DNA from: Azolla caroliniana
Taxonomy: Eukaryota; Polypodiophyta
Direction of reading: 5' to 3'
Assembly (NCBI GenBank): GCA_043228905.1
Contig: JBHGNT010000001.1
Coordinates: 11,160,001-11,224,000 of the forward strand
DNA length: 64,000 nt
In this document: piece by piece, positions 1 through 10,171 of the stretch
Position numbering within the stretch: the first letter of the stretch is position 1
Layout: the number at the start of each line of letters is the position of its first letter
Notes under the pieces: model-generated
The model's input: the letters and a program-made list of their open reading frames with translations, nothing else
Database searches by the model: none
Told to the model about the DNA's origin: nothing
Program-made: the position numbers and the translations under genes

Positions 1-1061
1 GCCTTACATAGTGTTACTTAAAGCCATAGGAGTGTGGATAAGAAAGTGAGCTAATTAAGATATGTTTTTGAAGAGGGGATTCTTTGCAAAATGAGAAACA
101 CTTTACTTCAAATAAATTATTTTCTTATAACTCACCATTCAATTTAGAACATAAGGACAGTTGTTTCTTCATGCTGAAATACAGCATGAATAATAGTAAT
201 TACACTCTTTACACGTGTGTGCTCAGTGGAGAAGACTCTGAAAGCTCTATGTAGACATTTTGGTTGATGAAATAGGTTTAAACTGATGGCTATGTTTCTA
301 GAAGTTGAGCTCTTATTGTTATATTATCTTCTATTCATTATCAATAAACCAAGCACCAAAATGAGTGCCATTCTTTGTCACCAACAAGGAATTGAATTCT
401 TTATTCGGGAGTAATCTAGATTCATAGATGTAACAGTAAGTTGCAGTGAGCTCAAAATTTTCAGAACATATTTCTTTGTTTATGTATTTTCCAGTGGTGA
501 ATTTAAGGTAAGGTCAATTGGTGCTTTACCACCTTTGTGAAGCTCCCCAATACAGGTTCATGGCTCCATTCCAGAGATTTGCTGAATGATATTCATCATG
601 GAGCAAGATTTATCAGAATTAATCTAAAAAGAGGTTTGTTAAAACAAGCCACGTGTTTTTCATGCATCTTTTCAAAACAAATATGTTATCACGACTCCCT
701 TATATAACTTTTTACTTTTATGTTGGGCCTAACCTAAAGTGAGTTTAAAAGACAGAACATTATATAAGCACACCATTACACCCAATATGAGCTGGACTGA
801 CCTTTTCATTTTTACTATTTTCGTTAGTACTCTTTAACAATGAGAAATCTGACTCAGCTATACTATAATAACGTTTTCAAATCACAGAAAACAAGAGTAA
901 CCTACGACTACAATTCAAAAATAAGCAGGTTAGTAATTTCTGCATTTAGAAATTCATTTCTCGCATCTGACATCCCTAAATAAGGAATCACATGTGACAA
1001 GTTTTCAAGAATGAATAAGTTCATAAAGATAGAAACGTTTTACAAATAGAAAGAAGGTTAC
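1..1061. other. Presumed intron or 3' part of the Arg/Ser-rich gene; no exon recognised
   Basis: This AT-rich stretch lies downstream, in minus-strand sense, of the last exon I can define for the Arg/Ser-rich gene, whose donor site is at 1061-1060. The open phase at that donor means at least one further exon should exist. I could not identify it here, so it may lie beyond position 1. I see no repeat, RNA gene or transposon protein in the stretch. Confidence 0.4.
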
Positions 1062-2712
1062 CTGAGCTTTGCTCTTCCAGAGCATTTTCTTCTTCTCATC
1101 AACAGATTTGAAACCCCCAAGGTTTATGCTAACTAAAGGTCATCATCAAAGAAAAGTAAGAAACATGCCTTGATGATCAGATATCTAAGGAAAGTTTTCC
1201 ATTGGAAATTTGGAAGCAATAGCGCACAAACCTTGTTGTGCAGCTTTTAAAGCTGCTAATCTTGCTGCTTCTGGATCTGGGGTAACCATAGCTCCATCTG
1301 AGGATCCTGATTCCGGACCCCACTTTGATCCCTTAGCCAATTTTTCATCCACGGTTGAAGAAAATTTCTTGGACTCATCGAGATTGTCAGTTCCAAATGG
1401 CAGTCCTTGTACTGTGAAAGACTCTGATGCTAAACCAAATCTAGAAGAATTTGCTTTTGGTAGTTCACTTCTTTTGTCTCTCTCTTCTTTCTTTGTGCTA
1501 TCTTTACCTTGTATTGTCCTCTCTTTCAAATGGTCAGTTCCTTCATGTCGGCTTGGAGGGCTCTCATCATTTTTTCTCATTGTAGTATCTGATTTCTTCC
1601 CATGTCTCTCCCCCAACTCTTTGTATTCAGTATCCTTGTTTCTGTAATGATTGTCACTATCCTTCTCCTCATCTCTGCTTTTCCTCCGGCTCTCCAATTC
1701 TTTCTTGCACTTATCTCTTTCCATATTCTCAAAGTTCCGACCTTTTCCCTCACTATCATCCCCTATACCACTATTCTCCAATTTTTTTCCATATCGAGAT
1801 CTTTCAAGATCCACATCTGAAGCTTCATCTACTCTTTTCCCACCAGTTTTGTTCCTGCCCAAATGAGTTTCATGGTCTTTAGTCTTGTATCGATCTCGAA
1901 CATCACTTCTATCCTGCCTCTCTCTATCCTGCCTCTCTCTGTCTCTTTCACTTATGTGATTCTCTTTTCTTCTGTGCCTACTCTCCTCAGCACCTCTCTC
2001 TCTCACCCCTCTCTCAGGGCTGCGTTTTGAATACCTGCCATCATCATGCCGATAAGAATCAGCACGAGAATCTCTTGTACTGTGATAGCTTCGATCATAA
2101 TGACTAGTGTGCCTCCTGTTGTATCCATGGTCATAGTCATCAGACCTACGACTGGAATTTCGATAATCATCTGAACTCTTTCTATTGTTTCCTGTATCTC
2201 CTCTTACACCTTCACTCTCTGTATCAAATCGACGCTCCCTCTTCGATCCTCCATCCTCTTGGACAGCACGTGCTGGACTTCTATCACGTTTCCACCCACC
2301 TGTAACATATCAAAGGATGAACAAAACAATTAACACCCCTTCCTATAGCAACTTAAGACATACTAAAGGAGATAAAAACATACTTATATAGCCACCTTAG
2401 ATATGCCAAAGGAGATAATAGAACACATAAATTATATGGACACCTAAGACATACAAAAAGAAGATAATTAAAAACATATTATTATTATAGACATCTAAGA
2501 CATACAAACACAGGAGACGAATACATAAATACATATAAATATCACCACAAAATCAATGAGTTCTGAAACTGGTTTCATAGGGTACCTGGTGATGGAGGAC
2601 TTGGAGAACGAGAAGAAGATGGAGAGTGGCGCCTATAATTCCTCCGTGACACCTCATTAGCAGGTTTTCGAAAGGAATCCTTAGTTTCAGGAGAGCATGC
2701 TTCCATATCCAT
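1062..2712 (-). CDS. Arg/Ser- and charged-residue-rich protein, probably splicing-associated (3' end unresolved)
   Basis: Three minus-strand exons join in frame: 2712-2586, 2299-1232 and 1132-1062 (422 codons, still open), each bounded by GT/AG. The ATG at 2712 is chosen because an in-frame TGA lies just upstream. Residues about 28-42 form an Arg-Ser-Pro tract. Residues about 45-330 are highly charged Arg/Lys/Asp/Glu repeats of the kind seen in SR-like spliceosome-associated proteins. A less charged C-terminal part has an Ala-Ala-rich helix (about 385-398, AARLAALKAAQQ) and then NLGGFKSVDEKKKMLW in exon 3. Family knowledge suggests a plant protein related to arginine/serine-rich coiled-coil proteins, acting in nuclear RNA processing. 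That is inference from composition and the C-terminal motif. No RNA-recognition motif or cyclophilin domain is visible. The stop codon was not found, so the model is partial. Confidence 0.72.
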
Positions 2713-2825
2713 TTGCTGGGACTCTATGCTTCAAATGTAGAGCATAAAACACCTGTTGCAGACAACAGTTTCAAGCATTCTAAAGATATGCATAGAAATG
2801 CTGAGGGCTGAAAAGTTACGCTGAA

Positions 2826-3140
2826 AATAGAAATCCGAGATGAAAATCAGTTCTCTTCCATTTTTAAAATTTCATATCTCATACGATCATTCTGGTTCGT
2901 GTATAGATTATAACATACCTGTGTACAGTATTCCTAAGATCTGAAAAGTTAAAACAGAATGCTCGTCTGTTTCGTTTTTCAACATTTATATCTGACGATC
3001 ATTCTGCTTCAAATATAGATCATAACAGACCTGTATACAGAATCCCTAAGATCTGAAAGTAAAACAGACTGCTAGTCTGTTTCGTTTTTCAACAATGGTT
3101 CAACTTCAAATGTACAAACATAAAAAGCCTATGCTCGCCC
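2826..3140. repeat. Degenerate ~102-bp tandem repeat, about 3 copies
   Basis: The motif CCTGTRTACAG followed by CTAAGATCTGAAA and CTGTTTCGTTTTTCAAC begins at 2928 and again at 3030, a 102-bp period. A more degenerate copy precedes it (about 2826-2927), sharing CGATCATTCTG and ATAACAKACCTG. The array lies in the likely 5' UTR intron of the Arg/Ser-rich gene. Confidence 0.7.
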
Positions 3141-3153
3141 ATGATTCAATAAA

Positions 3154-3392
3154 AGAAACAGACTTTTGTGATTAAGGAAATTCCAAATGGTTCTCTTCCT
3201 TTATACTCAGGATACAATTTGAGATATCCTTAAAATTGAAGAAACAGAATTCTGTGATTAAGAAAACACAGAAGATTCTCGTTCTTATACTCAGGGTATA
3301 ATTTGAAGTACTCTAAATTTGAAGAAACACAATTCTGTGATTAAGGAAACACAAGGGGTTTGCTTTCTTTATATTCAAGATACAACTGTGAA
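3154..3392. repeat. ~83-bp tandem repeat, 3 copies
   Basis: Copies begin at 3154, 3240 and 3323, each with AGAAACA, then TCTGTGATTAAG, then CTTTATACTCAGGATACAA. Periods are 86 and 83 bp. The array adjoins the 102-bp array but has a different unit. No open frame is maintained across the copies, so this looks like non-coding tandem duplication. Confidence 0.75.
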
Positions 3393-4456
3393 AACAGAAA
3401 GAGAACACAAAAGGCTCTCTTTCTGTTTTCACAATTTCATGTCTAAGACCAAGGTTTTGCTTCAAATCTAGTGCATAAAAACCTGTTCCATTCTCTTCTT
3501 CAAGATTCGTGTCTGGGAACATGGTTCTGCTTCAAACCAAAAATTAATAACAAAAAACTTTTCTTGGGACAAGATTCAAGCACCTCTGAGATCAGCAACG
3601 AAAAGCCTGAGAACGGATTAAAACAGGATTTTGAGATAAGAGAAGGACGTTTCTCTTTGTTTTTCAAGATTTAATGCCCAAGGCAGCGGATCTTGCTGTT
3701 ACAAGAAAACTAGGGCTTTGCAAAGAAGCATTTGCTGTTCACGTGAAAAAGACAGAAGCTAAGGTTTGAAACATATAGTTCCTGATTGATAGAAGAGAAT
3801 AGGCTAAACCTAGGGTTTCGCAAACAGCAAACGTACATATATACTTCTTCCTGTTTAGAATAAAATCAAACAAACACTAATTTTTGAGCATACGTAATTC
3901 TTTCTGTTTATAAAGGGACAGGCGAAAGCTAGGATCATGATTTTTCTGCTTACGACAAAAACAAAACAAGAAGGTAGATTTTTTTACAAATATATATATA
4001 TATATATATATATACAGAGAGTAAATCCATGGAGGAGCGAATGAGATGGGAGACCAAACAAACCTGGGATGAAGAAAAAACCTGCAATGGATCGATGCAC
4101 AGGAAATTGTAGTGGATGCCAAATGGAAATAAAGCAGTCTCTTGTATTTTCTTTTCTTTTCTTTTTTTCTTCCACCCTTCTGTTGCTTCTACCTTCCTTT
4201 CGTTCGTTCGTTCTTCTTCTTTTCTTCGTCCTTCCGTCTGTCTATCGGCCTCTGTCTCTGTGTGTGTCGTCTAGGTATTCATTTAGATTTCTTCTTCAGA
4301 AAAAGGCTTTGAACCATATGTTTTATGTTTTTTTGGTTCACGCATTTGTGTTAATTTGTGTTGTTCTCACAAACACACATACACATTATTTACATGTAGA
4401 CAGATAGATAGCTCCTTACTGACTACTACCAAAAATTTGAGAGGGCAAGTGAGGGA

Positions 4457-4504
4457 ATCGCAGGCGCGGACAGTGCAGGTCGCACCGTTGATGGCGCCTG
4501 CGAT
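4457..4504. repeat. Perfect 11-bp inverted repeat (hairpin)
   Basis: ATCGCAGGCGC at 4457-4467 is the exact reverse complement of GCGCCTGCGAT at 4494-4504, with a 26-nt loop. It stands out as GC-rich inside AT-rich sequence and lies just left of a 52-bp tandem array. It may mark a transposon end, but no partner terminus was found. Confidence 0.6.
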
Positions 4505-4539
4505 CTCCACCGTCCAATGTGGATAAAAAGCTGACAACG

Positions 4540-4750
4540 ATTGTCACCAGGAGCCCGACTCTTGGACAGCCTCTGTCACCAAGAGCCCGACTCTCTCACA
4601 AGGAACCCCATTGTTCGACAGCCTCTGTAACTAGGAGCCCGACTCTGTCACAAGGAGCTCTGTTGTCTGACCGCCTCTGTAACTAGGGGCCCGAATCTGT
4701 CAAAAGCAACCCCATTGTCTGACAACCTCTGTCACCAGGAGCCCGACTTA
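4540..4750. repeat. 52-bp tandem repeat, about 4 copies
   Basis: The landmark GAC(A/C)(G/A)CCTCTGT occurs at 4565, 4617, 4669 and 4721, exactly 52 bp apart. Each unit also contains GAGCCCGACTCTGTCAC and an AAGGAACCCC-like segment. Copies differ by a few substitutions. No reading frame is conserved through the array. Confidence 0.85.
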
Positions 4751-5308
4751 GAAATAAACATCAAAAACTCCAAAATTTTGTTAAGTGTACAACAATAATT
4801 TGCCATGAAAACGATGCATAAAATTACTTAGAAAATCCTAAACTTCCAATTGCTCAAAACCTAAAACTTAAAACTCAAAAATCACACAAACTTATATCTC
4901 CAAGCTTCAAATAACAAATCAACTTAAAGATTCAAATAACCAGTCTTACATAAAAGATAAGAACGTCAAATGTTGACAGTGGGAATAATCCAAGCCTTGG
5001 AACCCTGAAATGCAATATGAATACACACGTTACATATAACAATTATGGCTCATGTCAGGATGATGGAAAAATGCAACCACAATTTTTACAACATGTAACA
5101 ATCAAGTCCCTTGAAGTCAAGGTCAAGCCATCACAACGCAAACACCAAACCTTCTCATGGTCACATATTGGCAATTGCCTCCTAGCCTGACTTGCACCTC
5201 TTTGTAGTTTTTGAGTGTGGGATTTGGAAATGTTTGGGAAGCTGCCAATAAGTTATTGCGAGATGTCTATTGTTGTGCTTCTTTTGGCACCGATTTGTTG
5301 GTTACAAC
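4751..5308. other. AT-rich intergenic sequence, nothing recognised
   Basis: AT-rich sequence between the 52-bp array and a gag-like open frame. I see no gene, RNA, terminal repeat or microsatellite worth naming. Confidence 0.5.
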
Positions 5309-5875
5309 TTATTGATCTGCCATCTTCTTCGTTGGTTGATTATGGACGCGATACACCTTCTCAATCATATCTTCTAGTGTTTGTATACATTCCAAAATAG
5401 TTGCACGGTCAAAGGTTCCTAACCCTTGCTTGAGACATTGAAGTGCTTCCTCGATCGTTTGTATTTTGGACTTCAATGATTCAATCTCTAATGTTGTGGG
5501 GTTTATCTCCTCGACACGTTCTACCTCTATCTCCACTTCTATTTCTGTATTATGGACCATTCGCATTTGGGTCGTGTGATCTATAAAAGGCAACGAGCCA
5601 CATAAATGTGGCATATGCCTCTCAATAATCATTCGGATACCGAGTAAATTCTTACATTTACTCACAAGGTCTTGGCAATCACAATATGAGCATTGGAGTG
5701 AGACATTATACCATAGAGTGGGAGTCGTCCTACTAAAGATTCTAAACCAATATTGTGCCTCCTCCACAATATGCATTGTGGAAGTATCGTCAACATACCT
5801 TTCCATATATTCTCTCGGTCGCTTTAAGTCGGGACCTTTCATCCCTACAATTTGCATGGGGTGCAAATCGACCAC
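5309..5875 (-). pseudogene. Unrecognised 188-codon open frame, possibly retrotransposon gag-derived
   Basis: A minus-strand open frame with a helical, charged C-terminal third (residues about 115-180, heptad-like) and an aromatic-rich centre (EEAQYWFRIF, about residue 38) that loosely recalls the middle of a Ty3/gypsy gag. It contains CX2CX8C-like cysteines (YCDCQDLVSKC), but not a proper CX2CX4HX4C zinc knuckle. It lies alone among decayed repeats, with no protease or reverse transcriptase in frame. It could be a relic gag, an antisense transposon protein, or chance. I do not assign a function. Confidence 0.3.
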
Positions 5876-6654
5876 TCACATATTTCTTGTTGTTGCTTGT
5901 ACCACTCTATGATCGTTCCTACAATGCAAGTGCCAATTTCACTATCCCCGATTAAGACATGCTCAATGTCAGTAATTGATCGGTTTATTCTTCCTCTCAA
6001 GGCGGTATTCTTGATAAACTGCTAACGTCTTTCCACAATATTGGTAGTGTCAACATGTCCGTAGTTGAACATTCTACCAAACTTGGACAAGAGTTTCCTC
6101 CACACACATGTCAAACCACACCTATTGTCTCTTCTTTAGAGATACAGCTTTGATTACTCCATGGGTAATCGGGTCAAGGAATCATGGTTACGTAGGAAGG
6201 AAAGATAGTTTGAACAAGCCCACTTACTATGAAACTGGCCGGCCACAACCAGACTTATGGTTTAAGACTCAGACAGAATGAGCACAAAGATTACTTAATT
6301 GACACCAAAAGATTGACCCAACAAAGTATGTATTATAGCTTTACTACCACAAAGTATGAGTACACGGCTCACGACCGGCCTACGATATAAGTCCTCTCTC
6401 TTATACAACATATACAGATCTCTCCCTCTATGCCGCGCACCACCGTCCTGTTGTTGTTGCTTGCTTTCCATAGTTTATGTTTCCTCTCGGCACGCTCTAA
6501 CCACTCCTCCCATTTTCAGCCTCCATTCTCAGTTGCACGTATTTCGTTTATCTACCCCCCTTCATGCTCTATCGATACTCCTTTTCACCTACTTTACCTA
6601 CTCGTTTCTTTAGATTCATTTCACACTTCGTGCCCTTTGTCCCACGGATAACAC
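5876..6654. other. Possible LTR-like sequence preceding a primer-binding-site-like motif
   Basis: No gene is recognised. The right end (GGATAACA, about 6654) is followed at once by CTGGCACGCCCATGGGGCAG, which resembles the conserved post-LTR stretch of plant Tat-type gypsy elements. The interval could therefore hold a decayed plus-strand LTR. I could not find its left end or its partner copy, so this is inference. Confidence 0.25.
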
Positions 6655-6697
6655 CTGGCACGCCCATGGGGCAGTGCCTTGCATGTCGAACCCCAAA
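6655..6697 (+). repeat. PBS-like motif, copy 1
   Basis: TGGCACGCCCATGGGGCAGT, then CCTTGCATGTCGAACCC. The same string recurs with changes at 8737-8777. Plant gypsy elements of the Tat group commonly have a similar GGCACGCC...GTGGGAC segment just after the 5' LTR. The assignment rests on that resemblance. Confidence 0.4.
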
Positions 6698-6775
6698 CCA
6701 AAACATCCAAAATAGAGATTGAAAAGAATAAACATTCGAAATGTGATGTAGCCAAAAAACTTTGCTCGGGTAGCC

Positions 6776-8204
6776 TCATTCTTCTTCCAAAATTGCGAGA
6801 ATTTCCTCTAATTGTGACTTTGTCATTGTTGGAGGTGGCTCTTCATCCGTGAGCTCGTTGGCGTGTAACTCGAATGATATATCCAGTTGTTGGTTTTGAG
6901 TCTTCTTCCTAGATTTTGGAATCGTTGCCTCCGGATGTGGTTCGGTGATCGGTGCATCCACTTGCTCAGTTTCTACTCTCAGTCGTGGTTCTTCTTATTC
7001 TTTCAGTGCCTATGCGGCTTCCTCGATTATACTGCGTTGATGCATGTGCGACGACTTCTGCTTCCTTTTCAGTGAGGAGGCAATCGCGTTTATACGCTTC
7101 TGCATCCAGTCTTAGCAACATGTGATCGTCGTTGAATTCCTCAAGGAGGTGTTCGATTGTTGTGGTGTGCGTTTGTGCCAGGGCATGGAATTCCTCAATG
7201 GGGTCTTCGCGGAGGATTTGGATGCTATTTTCATCCATTTTGTAGAAATTGCGGCCTTCTTTTCACTGATTTTTGGCGTTTGCTCGGAAGACATGTAATT
7301 CAGTTGCTTGAGCTAACCATTCAGTCCAGCCGCTAATCAGTGTCTCCTCGACTTTTAGTTGTATCCCGTGTTTGGCCACTATGGCTTTGATTCGTTCTTC
7401 GCCCATTTCATATTTGGCTCGGAGGAGGTTCAAATCGGCTTGAGCTTTCGTCGCATCTCGTTCGAACTTGGCTTTGAGGATCGCACATGATGTTGTAACA
7501 TTAGTGAGTTGGGCCTCTAGCTTCTGCGTATGCATGTCTTAGCGTCGAAGAAGTCGATCCGAATTATCGACTAACTCCTGCGTTTAATGGTGTTGTTGTC
7601 GTTTGAGTTATAGGGTCGTGGAGATTTGCAACTAGTGAAGGGATTCCACAAATGTTGTTCGCTACTCCTCGGTTTCGTATAACTGCTGAAGGAACCGACT
7701 TGAGCGGATCTGGAGTTCCAAAAGTTCACTTTTCAAGGAGTCAAATTCTACGGCGTGTTGGCGAGATGCCCGTTGATGTTTTTCCTCCCCTTCCGCTAAC
7801 TTTGTGGTTGCCAAGTCCTGCGCAACCTTAAGAAACATGGCGAAGTCCTTTTTTATGACCTCGAGTTGGGTCATCCGTGCATCTAGCAACTCTTGGAGTT
7901 CGGCCTCGCGCTTTGTGGCATGTGCCCGGAGTTGGGTTGCTTCCTTTGCGACCGTTTCGTATCATGCCTTGGCCTTCTCGGCAATCGTCATTTGGGCCGC
8001 GAGCTCCATGTCGTAGTTATAGGTTGGGACCACGATCGTTAACGTGGCCATTGCCGAGTCAGATAGTTCTTTCGTCGGGGTGTTGTAGTGGGGTGGGGAG
8101 GGTAAAGCACAACTAAGTAATGTGCTAACGCAGGCAAGAACCATTTTCTTGCTTGAAAAGCCGTCAAGGCGGCACAAACTCTGTCCCTGATGATGATGCC
8201 CCAA
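6776..8204 (-). pseudogene. Broken minus-strand coiled-coil open frames (transposon-associated relic)
   Basis: Consecutive minus-strand frames at 8204-7962, 7889-7662, 7535-7263, 7238-6966 and 6961-6776 encode Glu/Lys/Ala-rich heptad-like sequence. Stops and frame changes separate them. Together they look like one decayed coiled-coil protein of roughly 450 residues. Proteins of this kind occur antisense inside plant Tat/Ogre-type gypsy elements. The location between two PBS-like motifs fits that, but no diagnostic domain is visible and a gag origin is equally possible. Confidence 0.35.
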
Positions 8205-8736
8205 TCGATGGCATTGCCTCTGTAGGCGGTGATTATGATGCTTGCCTTTTTCTATGGCATGTTATACGAGTTAGCGTGTACGTGTTACTCCTGGGCCGGA
8301 CTTGCCTCTGACACAAGGTGTCCCTTCGAAACAATTCGCCAAAGGGTGGTTACGGTAAGGGATTCAACACTAACAACCATAACCAGTTATCTTCTAGTTC
8401 GGTATCTAGATTCACAACACTCATCAATTACATGCATAAGATCCATACATTGAGTGCAGAATAGAATAGGAACATAAAGATCCCCAAGATACAATAACAA
8501 AACTTCCTTATATTAATATTTCGTCATCTAAATACATCGATACCTGGATCCTTTTATATGCATCCAATTCTATGTTAAAAGACGGTGCCTAACCAGCAAC
8601 CGGCTATGAATCGGTCTTGATCCGGATCAACATACCTATTCCGGATCTGTTCATTCCTATAACTAATATTATTATTATATATCTGGAAACCGGCTCACCT
8701 CTTCCTCATTACATACTTGGCCGCCAACGACCAACA
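8205..8736. other. Possible second LTR-like stretch; no gene
   Basis: AT-rich sequence with a microsatellite-like ATTATTATTATATAT run near 8667-8682. It ends GACCAACA directly before a second PBS-like motif at 8737, mirroring the arrangement at 6655. No left terminus was found. Confidence 0.25.
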
Positions 8737-8777
8737 CATGGCACGCCGGTGGGACAGTACCTTGTACGTTGAACCCA
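8737..8777 (+). repeat. PBS-like motif, copy 2
   Basis: ATGGCACGCCGGTGGGACAG, then ACCTTGTACGTTGAACCC, aligned without gaps in most positions to 6655-6697. It is closer than copy 1 to the form usually seen after 5' LTRs in Tat-type gypsy elements. It is followed by decayed sequence without recognisable gag. Confidence 0.4.
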
Positions 8778-9244
8778 CAAGTTAGCTCCACTACTCCTCA
8801 TCAAGTATGTCTAAAATACTCTAGTCAAGGAGTTCGAGGGGTTCCTCACTTTGTTGCTCCCGCTCTAGCTCTTGTTGGTCCCGTTGGTCCTTTCCATTTC
8901 CAACATTTCCGCTGTCGTGTGGTTCTTCACACATGATATGAAAACTAGTAAAATAATTATTTAATATTAGCTTAATGGGTTGATATGGAAAGATGGACGT
9001 CTTCAAAAGCTTTCTGAACACATTTTACGACACATGAAACAGACAACTAAGTATCAAGTTATGTAAGTATAAAGTTTGAGAAGATTAAGAAAACAAAACT
9101 AGGAGATATCCCACATAGATAGGACAACAATAGATCCCCCATTATATAAGGAAAGCCATAACTTGTTACTATATGTCTATGTGTGGAGCACAAAATGTTC
9201 AATGTGAATTTAGCTGAACTGTGTGGATAAGTGGCTTGGATGAC
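8778..9244. other. Decayed sequence without recognisable gene
   Basis: Includes a short minus-strand Glu/Gln-rich frame (9021-8821) and AT-rich flanks. Nothing identifiable. Confidence 0.4.
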
Positions 9245-9640
9245 TTTGGGTTGTGGCTATATTGGTCACGTGCATGATTCGGACAGTTCAGACGAATGGG
9301 CGCACGCACATGTGTGTGGACGTTTTAGACGGATTCACAGCTTGGCGGCTCAATAATGGGTGCACGGCTCGGTGGGTCGGTCGGGACAACGCACGAGTCT
9401 GTTGGGACACAAGTACGAATCATGCACGGGCTGAACTTATGTTGGATCATGTTGAATGACGTTGGATCGTGGCTATATTGGTCACGTGCACGATTCAGAC
9501 GGTTCGGACGAATGCGCGCGCGCACAGGGGCATGGATGTTTCGGACGGACTCACAGCTTGGCGGCTCAATAACAAATGTTTCGAAAGGGACGCACGGCTC
9601 GGTGGGTCGGTCATGAAGCACGGCTCGGGACGAGGAACTC
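9245..9640. repeat. 216-bp direct tandem duplication
   Basis: GTGGCTATATTGGTCACGTG occurs at 9253 and again at 9469. Between and after these points the same order of landmarks repeats: a GATTCRGACRGTTC block, ACTCACAGCTTGGCGGCTCA, and GGCTCGGTGGGTCGGTC. The two copies are diverged by substitutions and small indels. The unit is GC-richer than its flanks and has no maintained coding frame. Confidence 0.8.
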
Positions 9641-9710
9641 CGTATATGTTCCACTCTTTTTTTCTCTAGTTTTTTTTTTCTCTTCTCCTCTCTCCCATTC
9701 ATTGGGGACA

Positions 9711-9980
9711 AATAATCTCTCATATTGATATCAGACCACTCCTTACATGGTTGTTGGCTCCTTTCTTCCGAGAATAATCTCTCATATTGATATCGAACCA
9801 CTCCTTACATGGTTGTTGGCTCCTTTCTTCGAAGAATAATCTCTCATATTGATATCAGACCACTCCTTATTTGGTTGTTGGCCCTTTCTTTGAAAAATAA
9901 TCTCTCATATTCATATCAGACCACTCCTTACATGGTTGTTGGCTCCTTTCTTTCAAGAATGATCTTTGATATTCATATCC
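9711..9980. repeat. 62-bp tandem repeat, about 4.3 copies
   Basis: AATAATCTCTCATATT recurs at 9711, 9773, 9835 and 9896, with a degraded start at 9958, giving periods of 62, 62, 61 and 62 bp. Each unit also contains CCACTCCTTACATGGTTGTT. Copies are about 90 percent alike by eye. The array sits a short distance left of an LTR terminus that ends at 10171, and may belong to that LTR. Confidence 0.9.
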
Positions 9981-10106
9981 AATCCGTTGTAACGTGATTC
10001 TAGAATTATAAAGAATCTATTTTCTTTTGCAAGCAACGAACGTTTTCTCCCACCTACTTGTCTTATGTTTAAATATTGCTTGTGTTGTACATGTGAGCAC
10101 TAATTC

Positions 10107-10171
10107 CTTCCAGTCCATAACCCCGACGGTTCCACCTCACAATACGCTCATAGTGATGGATTTTCACGACA
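10107..10171 (+). mobile_element. 3' end of a plus-strand LTR (left end unresolved)
   Basis: The last ~65 bp match the terminus of the LTR at 14337-14927. The shared signature is TCCTTCC(A/G)GTCCA, then CGGTTCC(A/G)CCTCAC, then CATAGTGAYGGAT, ending TTCACGACA. That end is the reverse complement of the TGTCGTGAA start seen in related LTRs (28447, 63539). It abuts the C-terminal part of the minus-strand gypsy integrase, so it is inserted into or fused with that element. The start of this LTR could not be located and may include the 62-bp array. Confidence 0.6.

Larger units (their letters stand above)
2713..4440 (-). promoter_or_regulatory. Probable 5' UTR intron and promoter region of the Arg/Ser-rich gene
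   Basis: This is the 1.7 kb upstream of the minus-strand ATG at 2712. A plausible acceptor (CAACAG on the minus strand, about 2747-2752) and a possible donor near 4062 suggest a long leader intron, but this is inference. The interval is dominated by two degenerate tandem repeat arrays, a (TA)n tract at about 3989-4013 and pyrimidine-rich microsatellites at 4140-4260. No coding exon is recognised. Open frames here are short and unlike any family. Confidence 0.35.

Noticed and set aside
1210-1647. Plus-strand frame of 145 codons
   Set aside because: It is the reverse complement of exon 2 of the Arg/Ser-rich gene, which has consistent splice sites and composition on the minus strand.
3989-4013. 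(TA)n tract and other microsatellites (38760, 38786, 39076, 55821) as regulatory sites
   Set aside because: Simple repeats common in plant DNA. Nothing ties them to a defined function beyond possible length variation.
9711-9980. CRISPR-like regular array
   Set aside because: The whole 62-bp unit is repeated with no unique spacers. This is a plant genome and there are no cas-like genes.
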